64,000 nucleotides of DNA, from the NCBI GenBank assembly GCA_024684435.1, contig JAIKWV010000009.1:1-64000 (forward strand), read 5' to 3'. The position numbers and the translations under genes were made by a program. Each line of letters begins with the position of its first letter. The stretch's first letter is position 1. The notes under the pieces were generated by a model. The model was not told the DNA's origin. It made no database searches and worked only from the letters and a program-made list of their open reading frames with translations. This stretch comes from Clostridiales bacterium. GTDB lineage: Bacteria > Bacillota > Clostridia > Oscillospirales > Acutalibacteraceae. Positions 35,180 through 43,981 of this stretch are shown one piece after another.

Positions 35180-36181
35180 ATGAACAGCTATTATTATCCG
35201 AACAACAATTATTACTACCCTCCTCCGGATATGAAAAACTTTCTGGACAAAATCCGCCTCGGGCTCCGCAGGCACGGCAGAACGGTGGGTATATGCGTCC
35301 TTGTGAGCATAATTATTCAGTATGTTATCGGCTACGGGCTGGCCTTTTCCGGTCTGTATCCGGATTACAAAAACAACGAGATTTTCAGCAAATCTTTTGA
35401 TATTATTTATTCCGTTACCGCTGTTTTTGTTCCCTTCTTTATCTTGTATCTGACCATGTCAAAAAGCAGCCGTGAGTTGGTGACGCCCGTTGGCAAACCT
35501 GTTTCCGGCAAGCTGATGGCGGCCGGAGTTCTGGCGGGTCTTATGTTCTGCATGGTAGGCTCGGATCTTACAAGCTACCTTGCCGCCTTCCTCAAGAGTG
35601 TATTCGGAGTGACCATTTCCGCTCCGTCCTCCGTTCCCGCGACCACCTTTACCGGCAAGCTTCTGTACTTCTGTTCCGTTGCGGTCATTCCTCCTCTGTC
35701 GGAGGAGTTTGCCCTTCGGGGAGTAGTGCTCCAGCCTCTGCGCAAATACGGCGACGTTTTCGCCATAGTCATGAGCGCCCTTATTTTTGCCTTGATGCAC
35801 GGCACCGCACTGCAGGTCCCCTTCGCCTTCATTGCCGGTCTTTCTCTGGGATATTTTACCATTGCCACCGGCACCCTGTGGACGGGCATACTCATACACT
35901 GTCTGAACAACGCAATCACCGTGGCCGTCGGTCTGCTTGCGGAAAACCATTCGGATATCCTTCCCCGGATATACGGGGGCTTAAACGCCGTTATTTTTGT
36001 GACCGGAATAATTTCCGCGATGTATTTCCTTTTCAGCAAAGAAAAAATACGTCTCAAAAGGACCTCTGTAAATCTGCTTTTGGGCGACAGGGTCAAGACC
36101 TTCCTGCTCAATCCCATGATGATAATTTCCTTCGGCATCCTTTTATATCAGACAATTACGTTTGTTTCCTTCGGCGGGTGA
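35180..36181 (+). CDS. CPBP intramembrane metalloprotease
   Basis: 333-aa polytopic membrane protein of the CPBP/Abi family. Motif 1 is S-E175-E176-FALRG, motif 2 is LIFALMHG, and motif 3 is HCLNN, the metal-binding glutamate and histidines of Rce1-like proteases. A Tyr/Asn/Pro-rich cytoplasmic N-terminus (YYYPNNNYYYPPP) precedes the first helix. Roles of family members include processing of peptides and bacteriocin self-protection; the target here is unknown. It is followed at once by tadA. Confidence 0.88.
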   Translation: MNSYYYPNNNYYYPPPDMKNFLDKIRLGLRRHGRTVGICVLVSIIIQYVIGYGLAFSGLYPDYKNNEIFSKSFDIIYSVTAVFVPFFILYLTMSKSSRELVTPVGKPVSGKLMAAGVLAGLMFCMVGSDLTSYLAAFLKSVFGVTISAPSSVPATTFTGKLLYFCSVAVIPPLSEEFALRGVVLQPLRKYGDVFAIVMSALIFALMHGTALQVPFAFIAGLSLGYFTIATGTLWTGILIHCLNNAITVAVGLLAENHSDILPRIYGGLNAVIFVTGIISAMYFLFSKEKIRLKRTSVNLLLGDRVKTFLLNPMMIISFGILLYQTITFVSFGG

Positions 36182-36186
36182 TCGTG

Positions 36187-36651
36187 ATGGACAATAAAGA
36201 CGAAAAATTCATGCTTCGCGCTCTGGAGCTTGCCCGGCTTTCCGCCCTTGAGGGCGAAGTGCCCGTCGGCGCGGTGGTGGTTCGTGGAGACGAGATAGTC
36301 GGAGAGGGCAGGAACCGCAGGGAAACCGAAAAAAACGCCCTCTGTCACGCGGAGATCGAGGCGATAAACAACGCCTGCAAAAATCTGGGCGGCTGGCGGC
36401 TGTGGCAATGCGATATGTATGTGACTCTTGAGCCCTGTCCCATGTGCGCCGGAGCCGTTATCAATGCCAGGATAGTCCGTGTTGTTTTCGGCGCCTATGA
36501 CAAAAAAGCCGGCTCCTTCGGCTCGGTGACAGATCTGTCCTCCCTGCCCTACAACCACAAGCCGATCATCTGCGGCGGGTTCATGGAGGAAGCCTGCGCC
36601 CGGGAGCTGAGCGACTTTTTTATCAAACTGCGCGAAAAGGATCGGGAGTGA
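36187..36651 (+). CDS. tadA: tRNA-specific adenosine deaminase TadA
   Basis: 154-aa enzyme converting A34 to inosine in tRNA-Arg(ACG). The zinc and catalytic motifs are HAEIEAI and PCPMCAGA, with GAYDKKAGS typical of TadA. It starts 5 bp after the CPBP stop; GTG 36184 is an alternative start. A terminator hairpin begins inside its last codons. Confidence 0.95.
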   Translation: MDNKDEKFMLRALELARLSALEGEVPVGAVVVRGDEIVGEGRNRRETEKNALCHAEIEAINNACKNLGGWRLWQCDMYVTLEPCPMCAGAVINARIVRVVFGAYDKKAGSFGSVTDLSSLPYNHKPIICGGFMEEACARELSDFFIKLREKDRE

Positions 36652-36670
36652 TCCCGATTCTTTCTTTTTT
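36641..36670 (+). terminator. Terminator overlapping the tadA stop
   Basis: ATCGGGA (36641-36647), GTGA loop, TCCCGAT (36652-36658), then TCTTTCTTTTTT. The stop codon is in the loop. Confidence 0.85.
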
Positions 36671-36691
36671 ATTAAATACCATACTTTTTCA

Positions 36692-36720
36692 TTGACTAAT
36701 CCGCAAGGATTTGTTATAAT
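36692..36720 (+). promoter_or_regulatory. Promoter and leader hairpin of the DUF4474 lipoprotein gene
   Basis: TTGACT (36692-36697), 17-bp spacer, TATAAT (36715-36720). The leader forms a 9-bp stem GTGCGGGCA/TGTCCGCAC (36744-36752 with 36769-36777), ending about 15 bp before the ribosome site; it may stabilise the mRNA. Confidence 0.8.
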
Positions 36721-36811
36721 AAATCCGCGTTTCGAGTAGCGTTGTGCGGGCATCATTTGCCTTATTGGTGTCCGCACGAAAATTTCAATCAGGAATCAGG
36801 TGACAAATCTA

Positions 36812-38428
36812 ATGAATTTAAAGAGAATCATGTCGCTTCTCCTTGCTCTTTCAATGTTGCTTTGCCTGTTCGCGGGCTGCGGTAAGGATAACAAGACAAC
36901 GGTCACCACGGCTCCTCCCGAGGAAACGGCAACCCTTCCTGCTCAGCAGACAGAGGCTGTTATCGGCGAGATCGGCGCCGACGGTACTGTTACTCTCATT
37001 TCAAATCCCGACGGTTCTCCCGTAGTTGTTGTCGGCAGCGACGGCGTACAATACGCTATCCCCGCAAACAGCACCGCCACCGTCGTAAAGGATGAACAGG
37101 GTACGATCACCGCCATCCAGCTGGATAACGGCACAAACATCCCCGTTTCCGTTTCGGAGGACGGCGCACATTTGATCGTAAGCGAGATCCTTCCCGCAGG
37201 CACGGAAGTTCCCGAAACCACCGTTCCCGGCACCACAGGTTCCGGTGTTACGACCACAAAAGCGGCAAAATCCAACGTTATGGAAAGAGAAGACGTCAAG
37301 GCTATCCTTAACGATCCCAGCCTTACCGCTATTCAGAAGGCTGAAGCTATCAGAAACAACCCCAACCTCACCGACAAGGAAAAGGTGGCTATCATCGAGC
37401 AGATCCCCGGCTTGACCGAGGAAGAAAGAGCTGCTCAGATAAATGAGCTCGCGGTTCTTTCTTACAAGTATTCCACCGACGGTTACTTCTACACAGACGA
37501 CTCCAACGCATGGCAGCGCAACTTCGGCTACAACAAGTTCTATGACCTTGCCGCAAGCTATGTTGTTATGTACTACGACACCGTCCGCGTTAAGTTCAAC
37601 CACAACAACCTTGACTGGATGATCCAGATCTGGAAGGGTCAGTACGGTTATCTCTTCCTCGGTTCTGAGATCGGCGTTTACACAAAGGATCCTAAGAAGG
37701 CAGCGGATCACTACGACTGCGCAAGCAACGAAAATCTCCTGGATATGAGCATGGCTCTCTTCAGAGTAAACAAGCTCACCGGCGAACACACCCTTCTGTT
37801 CAACAGAGATTTCGGCGCGCATTGGTGGATCACAGGCTTCTCTCCCGGAATCCTTAATTCCTTCTCAAAGAGAGACGAGCTCATCATGGTGGGTTCCATC
37901 AAGTGTAAGGACGCTTCAATGGCGCAGAAGTTCGCAAGCGGTCTTGCCGGCGCGGGCTTCAGCAGCGGCTCACCCTCGCACAACAATGTTGATAAGTACT
38001 CCGTTTCCGGTTCCGTCGTTACCTTCTCCTGGAGATACATAAACCAGGGCGTCGGCAGGGTCAAAACCGGCGGCGGCAACAGCGGCGGAAGCAGCTCAAG
38101 CGAAACCACCACTGTAAAAGCGCAGGAGACCGAAAAGAAGATCACCGTAAAGTTCAACGCCAACGGCGGCACGGTTTCGACCGCCTCCGCGGAATACACT
38201 TCCGGCAAGGCTTACGGTTCTCTTCCCACTCCCACCAAGAGCGGTTATGACTTCATCGGCTGGTTCGACAGTCCGTTCCTTGGCAATAAGATCACCTCAT
38301 CCTCAGTGGTAGGCAAATCAAACGTCACCCTTTATGCAAGATGGGATAAGATCGAAGAAGAAGAAAAGACCGAGCCTCCGGTAGAAACTCCTACAGATCC
38401 CCCGGCGGACAGCGGCGAATCCGAATAA
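36812..38428 (+). CDS. Lipoprotein with DUF4474 and InlB-type repeat
   Basis: 538-aa surface lipoprotein. The signal has the lipobox FAGC (C23). A Thr-rich low-complexity linker and a predicted helical segment (about 155-215) lead to a DUF4474-type domain (about 220-400, with FYTDDSNAWQRNFGYNKFYD and WKGQYGYLFLGSEIGVYT), a Gly/Ser linker, then one InlB B-repeat (about 445-515, ending LYARWD) and an acidic Pro-rich tail. Codon choice is strongly biased (AAC, GAC, CTC, AAG) compared with neighbours, suggesting abundant expression. ATG 36812 is chosen for AGGTGA upstream; GTG 36800 is the longer option. Function unknown. Confidence 0.78.
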   Translation: MNLKRIMSLLLALSMLLCLFAGCGKDNKTTVTTAPPEETATLPAQQTEAVIGEIGADGTVTLISNPDGSPVVVVGSDGVQYAIPANSTATVVKDEQGTITAIQLDNGTNIPVSVSEDGAHLIVSEILPAGTEVPETTVPGTTGSGVTTTKAAKSNVMEREDVKAILNDPSLTAIQKAEAIRNNPNLTDKEKVAIIEQIPGLTEEERAAQINELAVLSYKYSTDGYFYTDDSNAWQRNFGYNKFYDLAASYVVMYYDTVRVKFNHNNLDWMIQIWKGQYGYLFLGSEIGVYTKDPKKAADHYDCASNENLLDMSMALFRVNKLTGEHTLLFNRDFGAHWWITGFSPGILNSFSKRDELIMVGSIKCKDASMAQKFASGLAGAGFSSGSPSHNNVDKYSVSGSVVTFSWRYINQGVGRVKTGGGNSGGSSSSETTTVKAQETEKKITVKFNANGGTVSTASAEYTSGKAYGSLPTPTKSGYDFIGWFDSPFLGNKITSSSVVGKSNVTLYARWDKIEEEEKTEPPVETPTDPPADSGESE

Positions 38429-38441
38429 TAATTAAAACAGC

Positions 38442-38480
38442 AAAAGGCGCAGGGAACGAAAGCTCTCTGCGCCTTTTTAT
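38442..38480 (+). terminator. Terminator of the DUF4474 lipoprotein gene
   Basis: AAAAGGCGCAG (38442-38452) pairs with CTGCGCCTTTT (38467-38477) and is followed by more T. Confidence 0.88.
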
Positions 38481-38557
38481 TTAAAGTCTCCCATCCCCAC
38501 GCAAAAAGCGTCCGTTTATAATTATCCCTCACTTTTTAAAACAAATGCTTTTTTATA

Positions 38558-38586
38558 TTGACATTGCCTCCGCTTTTTGATAGAAT
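38558..38586 (+). promoter_or_regulatory. Promoter of tRNA-Arg
   Basis: TTGACA (38558-38563), 17-bp spacer, TAGAAT (38581-38586). Confidence 0.8.
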
Positions 38587-38632
38587 GTCTCATTGCAGGG
38601 GGCATTGCGCCGCCCTGTCGGTAATTAAACAG

Positions 38633-38709
38633 GTCTCCGTAGCTCAGCAGGATAGAGCGTTCGCCTCCTAAGCGAAAGGCCGGAGGTTCGAATCCTCTCG
38701 GGGACGCCA
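38633..38709 (+). tRNA. tRNA-Arg(CCT)
   Basis: 77 nt with encoded CCA. The acceptor GTCTCCG pairs with CGGGGAC, discriminator G. The anticodon stem is TTCGC/GCGAA with loop CTCCTAA, giving anticodon CCT (codon AGG). The T loop is TTCGAAT. Confidence 0.95.
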
Positions 38710-38746
38710 AAAGACCGGGATCCTTTACGGATCTCGGTCTTTTTTC
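38709..38746 (+). terminator. Terminator of tRNA-Arg
   Basis: AAAAGACCGGGATCC (38709-38723) pairs with GGATCTCGGTCTTTT (38729-38743, one G-U) and a T run. Confidence 0.9.
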
Positions 38747-39018
38747 AAAATCAAACAGACCTGCGTGCTGTTATGTTTTAATCTTTAAGAGAAGCATAAT
38801 ATGCCTCGATTTTCGGGCGAGCCAATTCAAAATCCCTTCGTCGCTGCCATATCCGTCATATCTTTTTTACAATTTAATTATACCATATTTTGAGAGTTTT
38901 TGCCATAACCCTCATAGTTTTCGGACAGTCTGCAACCCAATTTAAAAAATTACTTTGCAGCCTGCTGATCCTGCGCCTTTCAGGGCAATAATGGACCGAC
39001 GATTCTACTCTCCGTAGG
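38747..39018. other. Non-coding gap after tRNA-Arg
   Basis: No gene seen. On the minus strand about 38870-38785 carries a short open stretch ending DFELARPKIEAYYASLKD before a stop, possibly the worn-out end of a lost gene. It is too short to call. Confidence 0.3.
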
Positions 39019-39047
39019 TTGCGAAGCGTTATCTTTTGGGTTATACT
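39019..39047 (+). promoter_or_regulatory. Promoter of the HTH-SOR-like gene
   Basis: TTGCGA (39019-39024), 17-bp spacer, TATACT (39042-39047). The GTG start is 24 bp downstream of the -10 box behind GAAAGGAGG. Confidence 0.6.
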
Positions 39048-39070
39048 TTCGTTGAAAGGAGGCGAACACC

Positions 39071-39655
39071 GTGGACAAATACATTACGGGCGCCATGATA
39101 AAGGAGCTGCGGTCGCGTTGCGGCATGACCCAGTCTCAGCTGGCGGAAAAGCTCTGCGTCAGCGATAAGACCGTCTCAAAATGGGAGACGGGCAAGGGCT
39201 ACCCTGACATCACTCTCATCGAGCCGATCGCAAAGGTTTTCAACATTTCCGTTACCGAACTGCTTTCCGGCAAGGCCATGGACAACACCAATGTTTCCGC
39301 GAATATGCTTCGGTCGCTGTTCTATGTGTGCCCCGTGTGCGGCAATATTTTTCACAGCATGGGCAAGGCGCAGATAAGCTGTCACGGTCTTTCCCTGCCG
39401 CCCCTTGAGGCGGAAACAGAGGACGGCGCCCATACCCTCTCCGTTGAAAAGGTTGAGGATGAAGTTTATGTCTCGTCGGAACACGAAATGACAAAGGAAC
39501 ATTATATTTCATTTGTCGCCGCCGTTTCCACCGACAGGGTGCAGATAGTCAAGCTCTACCCGGAGGGAAACGCCCACGCCCGATTCAAACGTGACATGGT
39601 CAAGGGCGTGTATTACTACTGCAACCGGGATGGATTGTTTTACAAAAAGATATGA
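39071..39655 (+). CDS. HTH regulator fused to a superoxide-reductase-like domain
   Basis: 194-aa fusion. Residues 5-66 are a Cro/C1 helix-turn-helix (TQSQLAEKLCVSDKTVSKWE). Residues 84-194 resemble desulfoferrodoxin/superoxide reductase: CPVC (C87, C90) and C104, then H121, H138 (EHEM), H144 (EHYI) and C184 (YYCNRDG). These align with four of the five iron ligands of superoxide reductase; the last His of CNxHG is Asp187 here. It may be a redox- or iron-sensing repressor rather than an enzyme. GTG start with GAAAGGAGG 8 nt upstream; own promoter and terminator, monocistronic. Confidence 0.75.
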   Translation: MDKYITGAMIKELRSRCGMTQSQLAEKLCVSDKTVSKWETGKGYPDITLIEPIAKVFNISVTELLSGKAMDNTNVSANMLRSLFYVCPVCGNIFHSMGKAQISCHGLSLPPLEAETEDGAHTLSVEKVEDEVYVSSEHEMTKEHYISFVAAVSTDRVQIVKLYPEGNAHARFKRDMVKGVYYYCNRDGLFYKKI

Positions 39656-39656
39656 G

Positions 39657-39686
39657 AAAACGGCTTCCTCAAGGGAGCCGTTTTTC
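39657..39686 (+). terminator. Terminator of the HTH-SOR-like gene
   Basis: AAAACGGCTTCC (39657-39668) pairs with GGGAGCCGTTTT (one G-U), followed by T. Confidence 0.85.
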
Positions 39687-39709
39687 AATGCGGATTTGTT
39701 TGCGCCCCG

Positions 39710-40015
39710 TATGGCGCGCATACATGCGTACCGAAAATAGCCTTCCTCTCCGAGGAAGGTGGCGCCGCGAAGCGGTGACGGAAGGAGTAAAACTCCCTCA
39801 GTCACTCACTTTGTTCGTGCCAGCGTCTCCGCTGCCGCGTCGGTCGGCGCTTTTGCCTACGGCAGAGGTGTCCACCGGACACCCGCGCCCTCGTAGAGGG
39901 AGCCACACCTGTCGGCAAGGATGTATTGCCCTACGAATCGTTGATTTCTCGGCTGTAGGGGCTGACGACCTCGCAGCCCTCATACAATGGGTAATGGCGG
40001 AGCCCTTCCTCACCT
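39710..40015. repeat. Composite intergenic repeat region, copy B of the dispersed repeat
   Basis: No gene in 39690-40127. The stretch contains GCGCATACATGCGTACC (like the palindrome in copy A), CCTTCCTCTCCGAGGAAGG, GGTGTCCACCGGACACC (39868-39884) and, at 39953-40011, about 60 bp matching the complement of 7303-7363. The open frame across it is repeat-derived and not a credible gene. Confidence 0.7.
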
Positions 40016-40127
40016 CTTGCTTCTTCACCCTTACTTCTTACCTCAATACAGCCGTGCCGTTGAGACCCAAATATAACTGTTCTCCTTCGTTGTTTAAAAT
40101 GAAAATTTACAAAAACATATTCTTATC

Positions 40128-40156
40128 TTGTATTAACCCGTCCGTACTGATATAAT
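40128..40156 (+). promoter_or_regulatory. Promoter of ydbS-ydbT
   Basis: TTGTAT (40128-40133), 17-bp spacer, TATAAT (40151-40156). Transcription would begin near 40163, which excludes the upstream ATG at 40158 and supports ATG 40188. Confidence 0.7.
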
Positions 40157-40187
40157 AATGTTTAATAAAACAAAAAGGTTTGATCGT

Positions 40188-40679
40188 ATGGATTACAAAA
40201 CCCCATCTGAAAATTCGCTCAAATTAATGCGCATAACGGCGGGGATAAACGCCGTGATATTCGGAGTTGTCCCGGGGATAGTTCTGCTCATCTATCTTTC
40301 CGTAAAGGGCTATGCTCTCTGGGGCGTGGCGGTCTGCGGCGCCGCCGTTGTTCTGGCGCTGCTGTTCTTTTTGATAACGCCCCCTATACGTTTCAGGCGG
40401 TACAAGTATCTCATCGCCGACGACAGGGTGGAGATAATCGAGGGTCTGTTCTGGATAAAACGCACCATCGTTCCAATCGACCGCATACATCAGATCGACG
40501 TCAAATGCGGGCCTCTGGACACCTATGTGGGGGTGGAGAAGGTGACCGTCACCACGGCGGGCTCCCACGCCTCGTTCCGGTTCCTTGAGCCTCAGGTGGC
40601 GGACGATATAGCCATGCTACTCAACAGGCGGGTGGGAAATATCGCAAAAAGCAAACCGGAGGAAAACGGGGATGTTTGA
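40188..40679 (+). CDS. ydbS: YdbS-type bacterial PH-domain membrane protein
   Basis: 163-aa protein with two N-terminal membrane helices (about 18-60) and one bacterial PH (bPH_2) domain with YLIADDRVEIIEGLFWIKRTIVPIDRIHQID. Start ATG 40188 (MDYKTPSEN) is chosen for AAAAGG upstream and because the promoter overlaps the earlier ATG. It overlaps the next gene, ydbT, by 8 nt. In Bacillus the ydbST pair is linked to tolerance of some antimicrobial peptides; the molecular role is unknown. Confidence 0.82.
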   Translation: MDYKTPSENSLKLMRITAGINAVIFGVVPGIVLLIYLSVKGYALWGVAVCGAAVVLALLFFLITPPIRFRRYKYLIADDRVEIIEGLFWIKRTIVPIDRIHQIDVKCGPLDTYVGVEKVTVTTAGSHASFRFLEPQVADDIAMLLNRRVGNIAKSKPEENGDV

Positions 40680-42147
40680 TAAGCCTACACGCAACCATAT
40701 CAGCATTATCGCTGAACGCCTGGGAGCGGTGATCATCTTCCTCCTGTCCATCGGTTACAGTCAGGTGTTCAGGAGCAAGACGGATATTTTCAAGCCCTCC
40801 GTGTGGCGTGAGCTTTTCCAAAAAGCGGAGGAGGGTCAGCTGTACATACTTTTCGGCGGGCTGGCGCTGATCCTGCTTTCCATAGTGATAGTGATAATGT
40901 CCTTCCTTCGTTGGAGAAAGACGTTTTTCTTCATCAAGGACAACAATTTCATATATGAGCGCCGCACCATCAACAAACGGCTCACTACTCTGCCCATCGA
41001 AAACATCGCCACGGTGAACGCGGAGCGCAACGTCTTTGAGCGGCTTGTGGGCACGGCAAAGGTGAAGATAGACATAAACTCCGCCAGCACCGCGGGAAAA
41101 ACGGACTTTGTTTTTATACTTAAGGCTGACAAGGCGGAACAGCTGAAAAACGAGCTTCTTGCCATCAAGCGCAAATGTCTGGGAGATATGTACGTTGAGG
41201 AGACATCAGAGGCGCCTGCCCGCAAAAAGATAGTGTCATTCAACTACAAAGAGGCTCTGCGGCACAAGCTTATGAGCCTGCCGGTGATGAATATGCTGCT
41301 GTCCTATTCCCTTATACTTCTTGCGCCCATGTTCACAAGGAACAGCGACAACATAAAAAAGGCGCTGATCTCGGTGGGGGTCATCCTGCTTTACCGCCTT
41401 GCGAGCGTGGCGTGGGGCACCCTCAACCTGGGGGATTACAGCGTTGAATGCGACGACACCGGGGTATATATAAGTTACGGCATGATGAAAAAAAGCGCCT
41501 ACAACTTCGGCTTTGAAAAAATAAACGGGCTGGTCATTCGCCGGCCTCTGCTGGCAAGGCTTTTCGGTTACTGCTCCCTTGAGGTTGCGGTGGTTGGAAT
41601 GGGCAACGAGAGAAACGAGGTCCCCCTGCTCTGCCTCATGGTGAAGGAGGCGCAGGCGCAGGAGATAATAAGGCAGTGCGTGCCGGGCTTCATCCCCGAA
41701 GGTGAGGTCTACAAGTACCACAAGGCCGGTATAATAATGGCTCTGTGGGTGGCGGTAAAACGGACGGTCTTCTCCCTGCCGGTGCTGCTGTTCGACATAA
41801 ACCACAAATATTTTATCTGCGGGATCGTATTTGTCCTGTCGTTCATAACCAAGTTCTTCGAGTACATCTCCCAGAGCATTTCATATGACGGCGAAAAGTT
41901 CATGTACACCAAGGGCTTTTTCGACAGGAAGACAGGCATCCTCCGGTTCGCGGACGTTCAGCGGATGAGGACGAGGACGAATATCCTCATCGCCGGAATG
42001 AACGCGGCAAACCTGAACATGACCATACTTTCCAGCGGCAGCTTCAGGAGCCATTCCATAGGCTTCTTTGACGCGAAGCACTTTGATAAGATCGCCGATC
42101 TGGTGGTCTCCCACAAGGACACATCCAACGATTATTACCGGAAATAA
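40672..42147 (+). CDS. ydbT: YdbT-type PH-domain membrane protein
   Basis: 491-aa partner of YdbS with repeated bPH_2 domains separated by membrane helix pairs: helices near 15-35 and 55-75 then PH (NNFIYERRTINKRLTTLPIENIATV in the core), helices near 205-245 then PH (VECDDTGVYISYGMMKKSAYNFGFEKI), and helices near 355-395 then a third PH. The tandem layout matches the YdbT family. Ribosome site GGAGGAAAACGGGG lies inside ydbS. Function inferred only from family. Confidence 0.85.
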   Translation: MFDKPTRNHISIIAERLGAVIIFLLSIGYSQVFRSKTDIFKPSVWRELFQKAEEGQLYILFGGLALILLSIVIVIMSFLRWRKTFFFIKDNNFIYERRTINKRLTTLPIENIATVNAERNVFERLVGTAKVKIDINSASTAGKTDFVFILKADKAEQLKNELLAIKRKCLGDMYVEETSEAPARKKIVSFNYKEALRHKLMSLPVMNMLLSYSLILLAPMFTRNSDNIKKALISVGVILLYRLASVAWGTLNLGDYSVECDDTGVYISYGMMKKSAYNFGFEKINGLVIRRPLLARLFGYCSLEVAVVGMGNERNEVPLLCLMVKEAQAQEIIRQCVPGFIPEGEVYKYHKAGIIMALWVAVKRTVFSLPVLLFDINHKYFICGIVFVLSFITKFFEYISQSISYDGEKFMYTKGFFDRKTGILRFADVQRMRTRTNILIAGMNAANLNMTILSSGSFRSHSIGFFDAKHFDKIADLVVSHKDTSNDYYRK

Positions 42148-42163
42148 AAATTTTAAAAAAGTA

Positions 42164-42213
42164 TTGCAATTTGAAACGGTCTAATGTATAATAAGCGTAC
42201 AGAACATTTGTGC
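42164..42213 (+). promoter_or_regulatory. recA promoter with LexA-like box
   Basis: TTGCAA (42164-42169), 17-bp spacer, TATAAT (42187-42192). GAACATTTGTGC (42202-42213) just downstream differs in one position from GAACATTTGTTC of the toxin promoter and from the GAAC-N4-GTTC consensus, so SOS control is likely. Confidence 0.75.
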
Positions 42214-42241
42214 GGTGCGTAAAGCAGAAAGGAACAGAGAT

Positions 42242-43357
42242 ATGGCAGATAAACAAAAAGCATTGGAGACCGCGTTGTTACAGATCGAAAAAACCTACGG
42301 CAAGGGCGCCATCATGCGCCTTGGTCAGAATGCGTCGATGAACGTGGAGGCAATATCCACAGGCTCTCTTTCCCTTGATATCGCCACAGGTATCGGCGGA
42401 CTTCCAAGGGGCAGGATAATCGAAATATACGGTCCCGAATCCTCGGGCAAAACCACCCTTGCTCTCCATGTGGTAGCAGAGGCGCAGAAGGCAGGAGGAG
42501 AGGCGGCTTTCATAGATGCGGAGCACGCCCTTGATCCGGTATACGCCGCAAATTTAGGCGTGGACGTGGACTCGCTGCTTGTCTCTCAGCCGGATAACGG
42601 CGAACAGGCTCTGGAGATCGCTGAGGCGCTTGTCCGTTCCGGCGCGCTGGACGTTATCGTCATAGACTCCGTTGCGGCTCTTGTTCCCCGGGCGGAGATA
42701 GAGGGCGACATGGGAGACTCCCATGTGGGTCTCCACGCAAGGCTCATGTCTCAGGCACTGCGCAAGCTTGCCGGCGCCATCTCAAAGTCAAATACCCTTA
42801 TTATTTTCATAAATCAGCTCCGTGAAAAAGTGGGCGTGGTCTACGGCAACCCGGAGGTCACCACCGGCGGCAGAGCGCTCAAGTTCTACGCCTCCATGAG
42901 GATCGACGTGCGCAAGGTGGAACAGCTCAAGTCCGGCACGGAGATAATCGGTTCCCACACAAAGGCGAAGATAGTCAAAAACAAGGTCTCCCCTCCCTTC
43001 AAGGAGGCGGAATTCGACATCATGTACGGCAAGGGCATATCCCGCGCCGGCGAGATACTTGACCTGGGCGTCAAGCACAACATCGTCGACAAGAGCGGCG
43101 CATGGTTCTCTTACGAGGGCAACCGTCTGGGTCAGGGCAGAGACAATGCAAAAGAGGCTCTCAACGCGAACCCGGAGATCAGAGAGGAGATCGTGGGCAA
43201 GATCCTCGCCTCCGTGGAAAAAGACACCCGGGAAAAGGAGAAAAAGTCCGTTATAATTCAGTCGGCGGAACCGAGGACAGCGGCGCCCGCGGAGTCGGGA
43301 GCTGTTAAAAAGGCAAGCAGAGTGAAGCTGGATATCGCCGTTGAGGACGATGAATAA
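42242..43357 (+). CDS. recA: Recombinase RecA
   Basis: 371-aa RecA: strand exchange and LexA co-protease. Walker A is GPESSGKTT, followed by [31 protein letters not shown] and other invariant segments. The acidic C-terminal tail (AVEDDE) is typical. ATG 42242 follows AGAAAGGAAC. It overlaps recX by one base, and a LexA-like site lies in its promoter region. Confidence 0.98.
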   Translation: MADKQKALETALLQIEKTYGKGAIMRLGQNASMNVEAISTGSLSLDIATGIGGLPRGRIIEIYGPESSGKTTLALHVVAEAQKAGGEAAFIDAEHALDPVYAANLGVDVDSLLVSQPDNGEQALEIAEALVRSGALDVIVIDSVAALVPRAEIEGDMGDSHVGLHARLMSQALRKLAGAISKSNTLIIFINQLREKVGVVYGNPEVTTGGRALKFYASMRIDVRKVEQLKSGTEIIGSHTKAKIVKNKVSPPFKEAEFDIMYGKGISRAGEILDLGVKHNIVDKSGAWFSYEGNRLGQGRDNAKEALNANPEIREEIVGKILASVEKDTREKEKKSVIIQSAEPRTAAPAESGAVKKASRVKLDIAVEDDE

Positions 43358-43968
43358 TGAAGATCACGGCAAAAAGAGGCAAGGTGAATAAAATTCACGT
43401 TTACGTTGACGGAGAGTTTCTGATGACGGTGGACGAGGAGTTTTGGTACACCTGCGGTCATGCCGCAAATGAAGATATTGATGACGGTGAGCTTGTTGCC
43501 TTCAAGGAGGCGGCAAGTCGCCGTTGTGCTTTTAATAAAGCCCTTGATCTTATCTCCCGCAGAGAGCACGGGAAAGAGGAACTCAAGCGCAAGCTCCGGC
43601 GCAGTTTTGACGACGACGCGGCGGAAAGCGCGGTCAACAGGCTGGAGGAGCTGGGCATGGTGGACGACAACCGCTTTGCCGAAAGGCTGGCGGAGGAGCT
43701 TTTTGAGAGGAAGGGCATGAGCCCCCGGGCTATCAGATTTGAGCTGCTTGCGCGGGGCATTTCAAACGAAATCACAAATAATATCACACAGGCTCTTGAC
43801 AATGAGCCTGTAAGTCGTATTATAGATTTGTTGGAGACAAAATACGGCGGCTGGCAAAAGGACGAGAAGACCCGGGCGAAAACCTACAACACCCTTGTGA
43901 GGCTGGGCTATAATTACTCGGACATCCGCAGCGCCATGAGCGAATTCAACATTGAAATACCCGAATGA
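43357..43968 (+). CDS. recX: RecA regulator RecX
   Basis: 203-aa RecX, which modulates RecA filaments. It has three-helix repeats, including ALDLISRREHGKEELKRKL and VNRLEELGMVDDNRFAERL. It is translationally coupled to recA (TAATG) and followed by rimO after 13 bp. Confidence 0.92.
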   Translation: MKITAKRGKVNKIHVYVDGEFLMTVDEEFWYTCGHAANEDIDDGELVAFKEAASRRCAFNKALDLISRREHGKEELKRKLRRSFDDDAAESAVNRLEELGMVDDNRFAERLAEELFERKGMSPRAIRFELLARGISNEITNNITQALDNEPVSRIIDLLETKYGGWQKDEKTRAKTYNTLVRLGYNYSDIRSAMSEFNIEIPE

Positions 43969-43981
43969 AAGGTTGATTCTT

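Noticed and set aside
38785..38870. Minus-strand gene fragment after tRNA-Arg
   Set aside because: Only about 25 codons before a stop; no match recognised, so no gene called.
39652..40155. 167-codon open frame in the repeat-rich gap
   Set aside because: Made of hairpins and a dispersed repeat, with no ribosome site; not protein-like.
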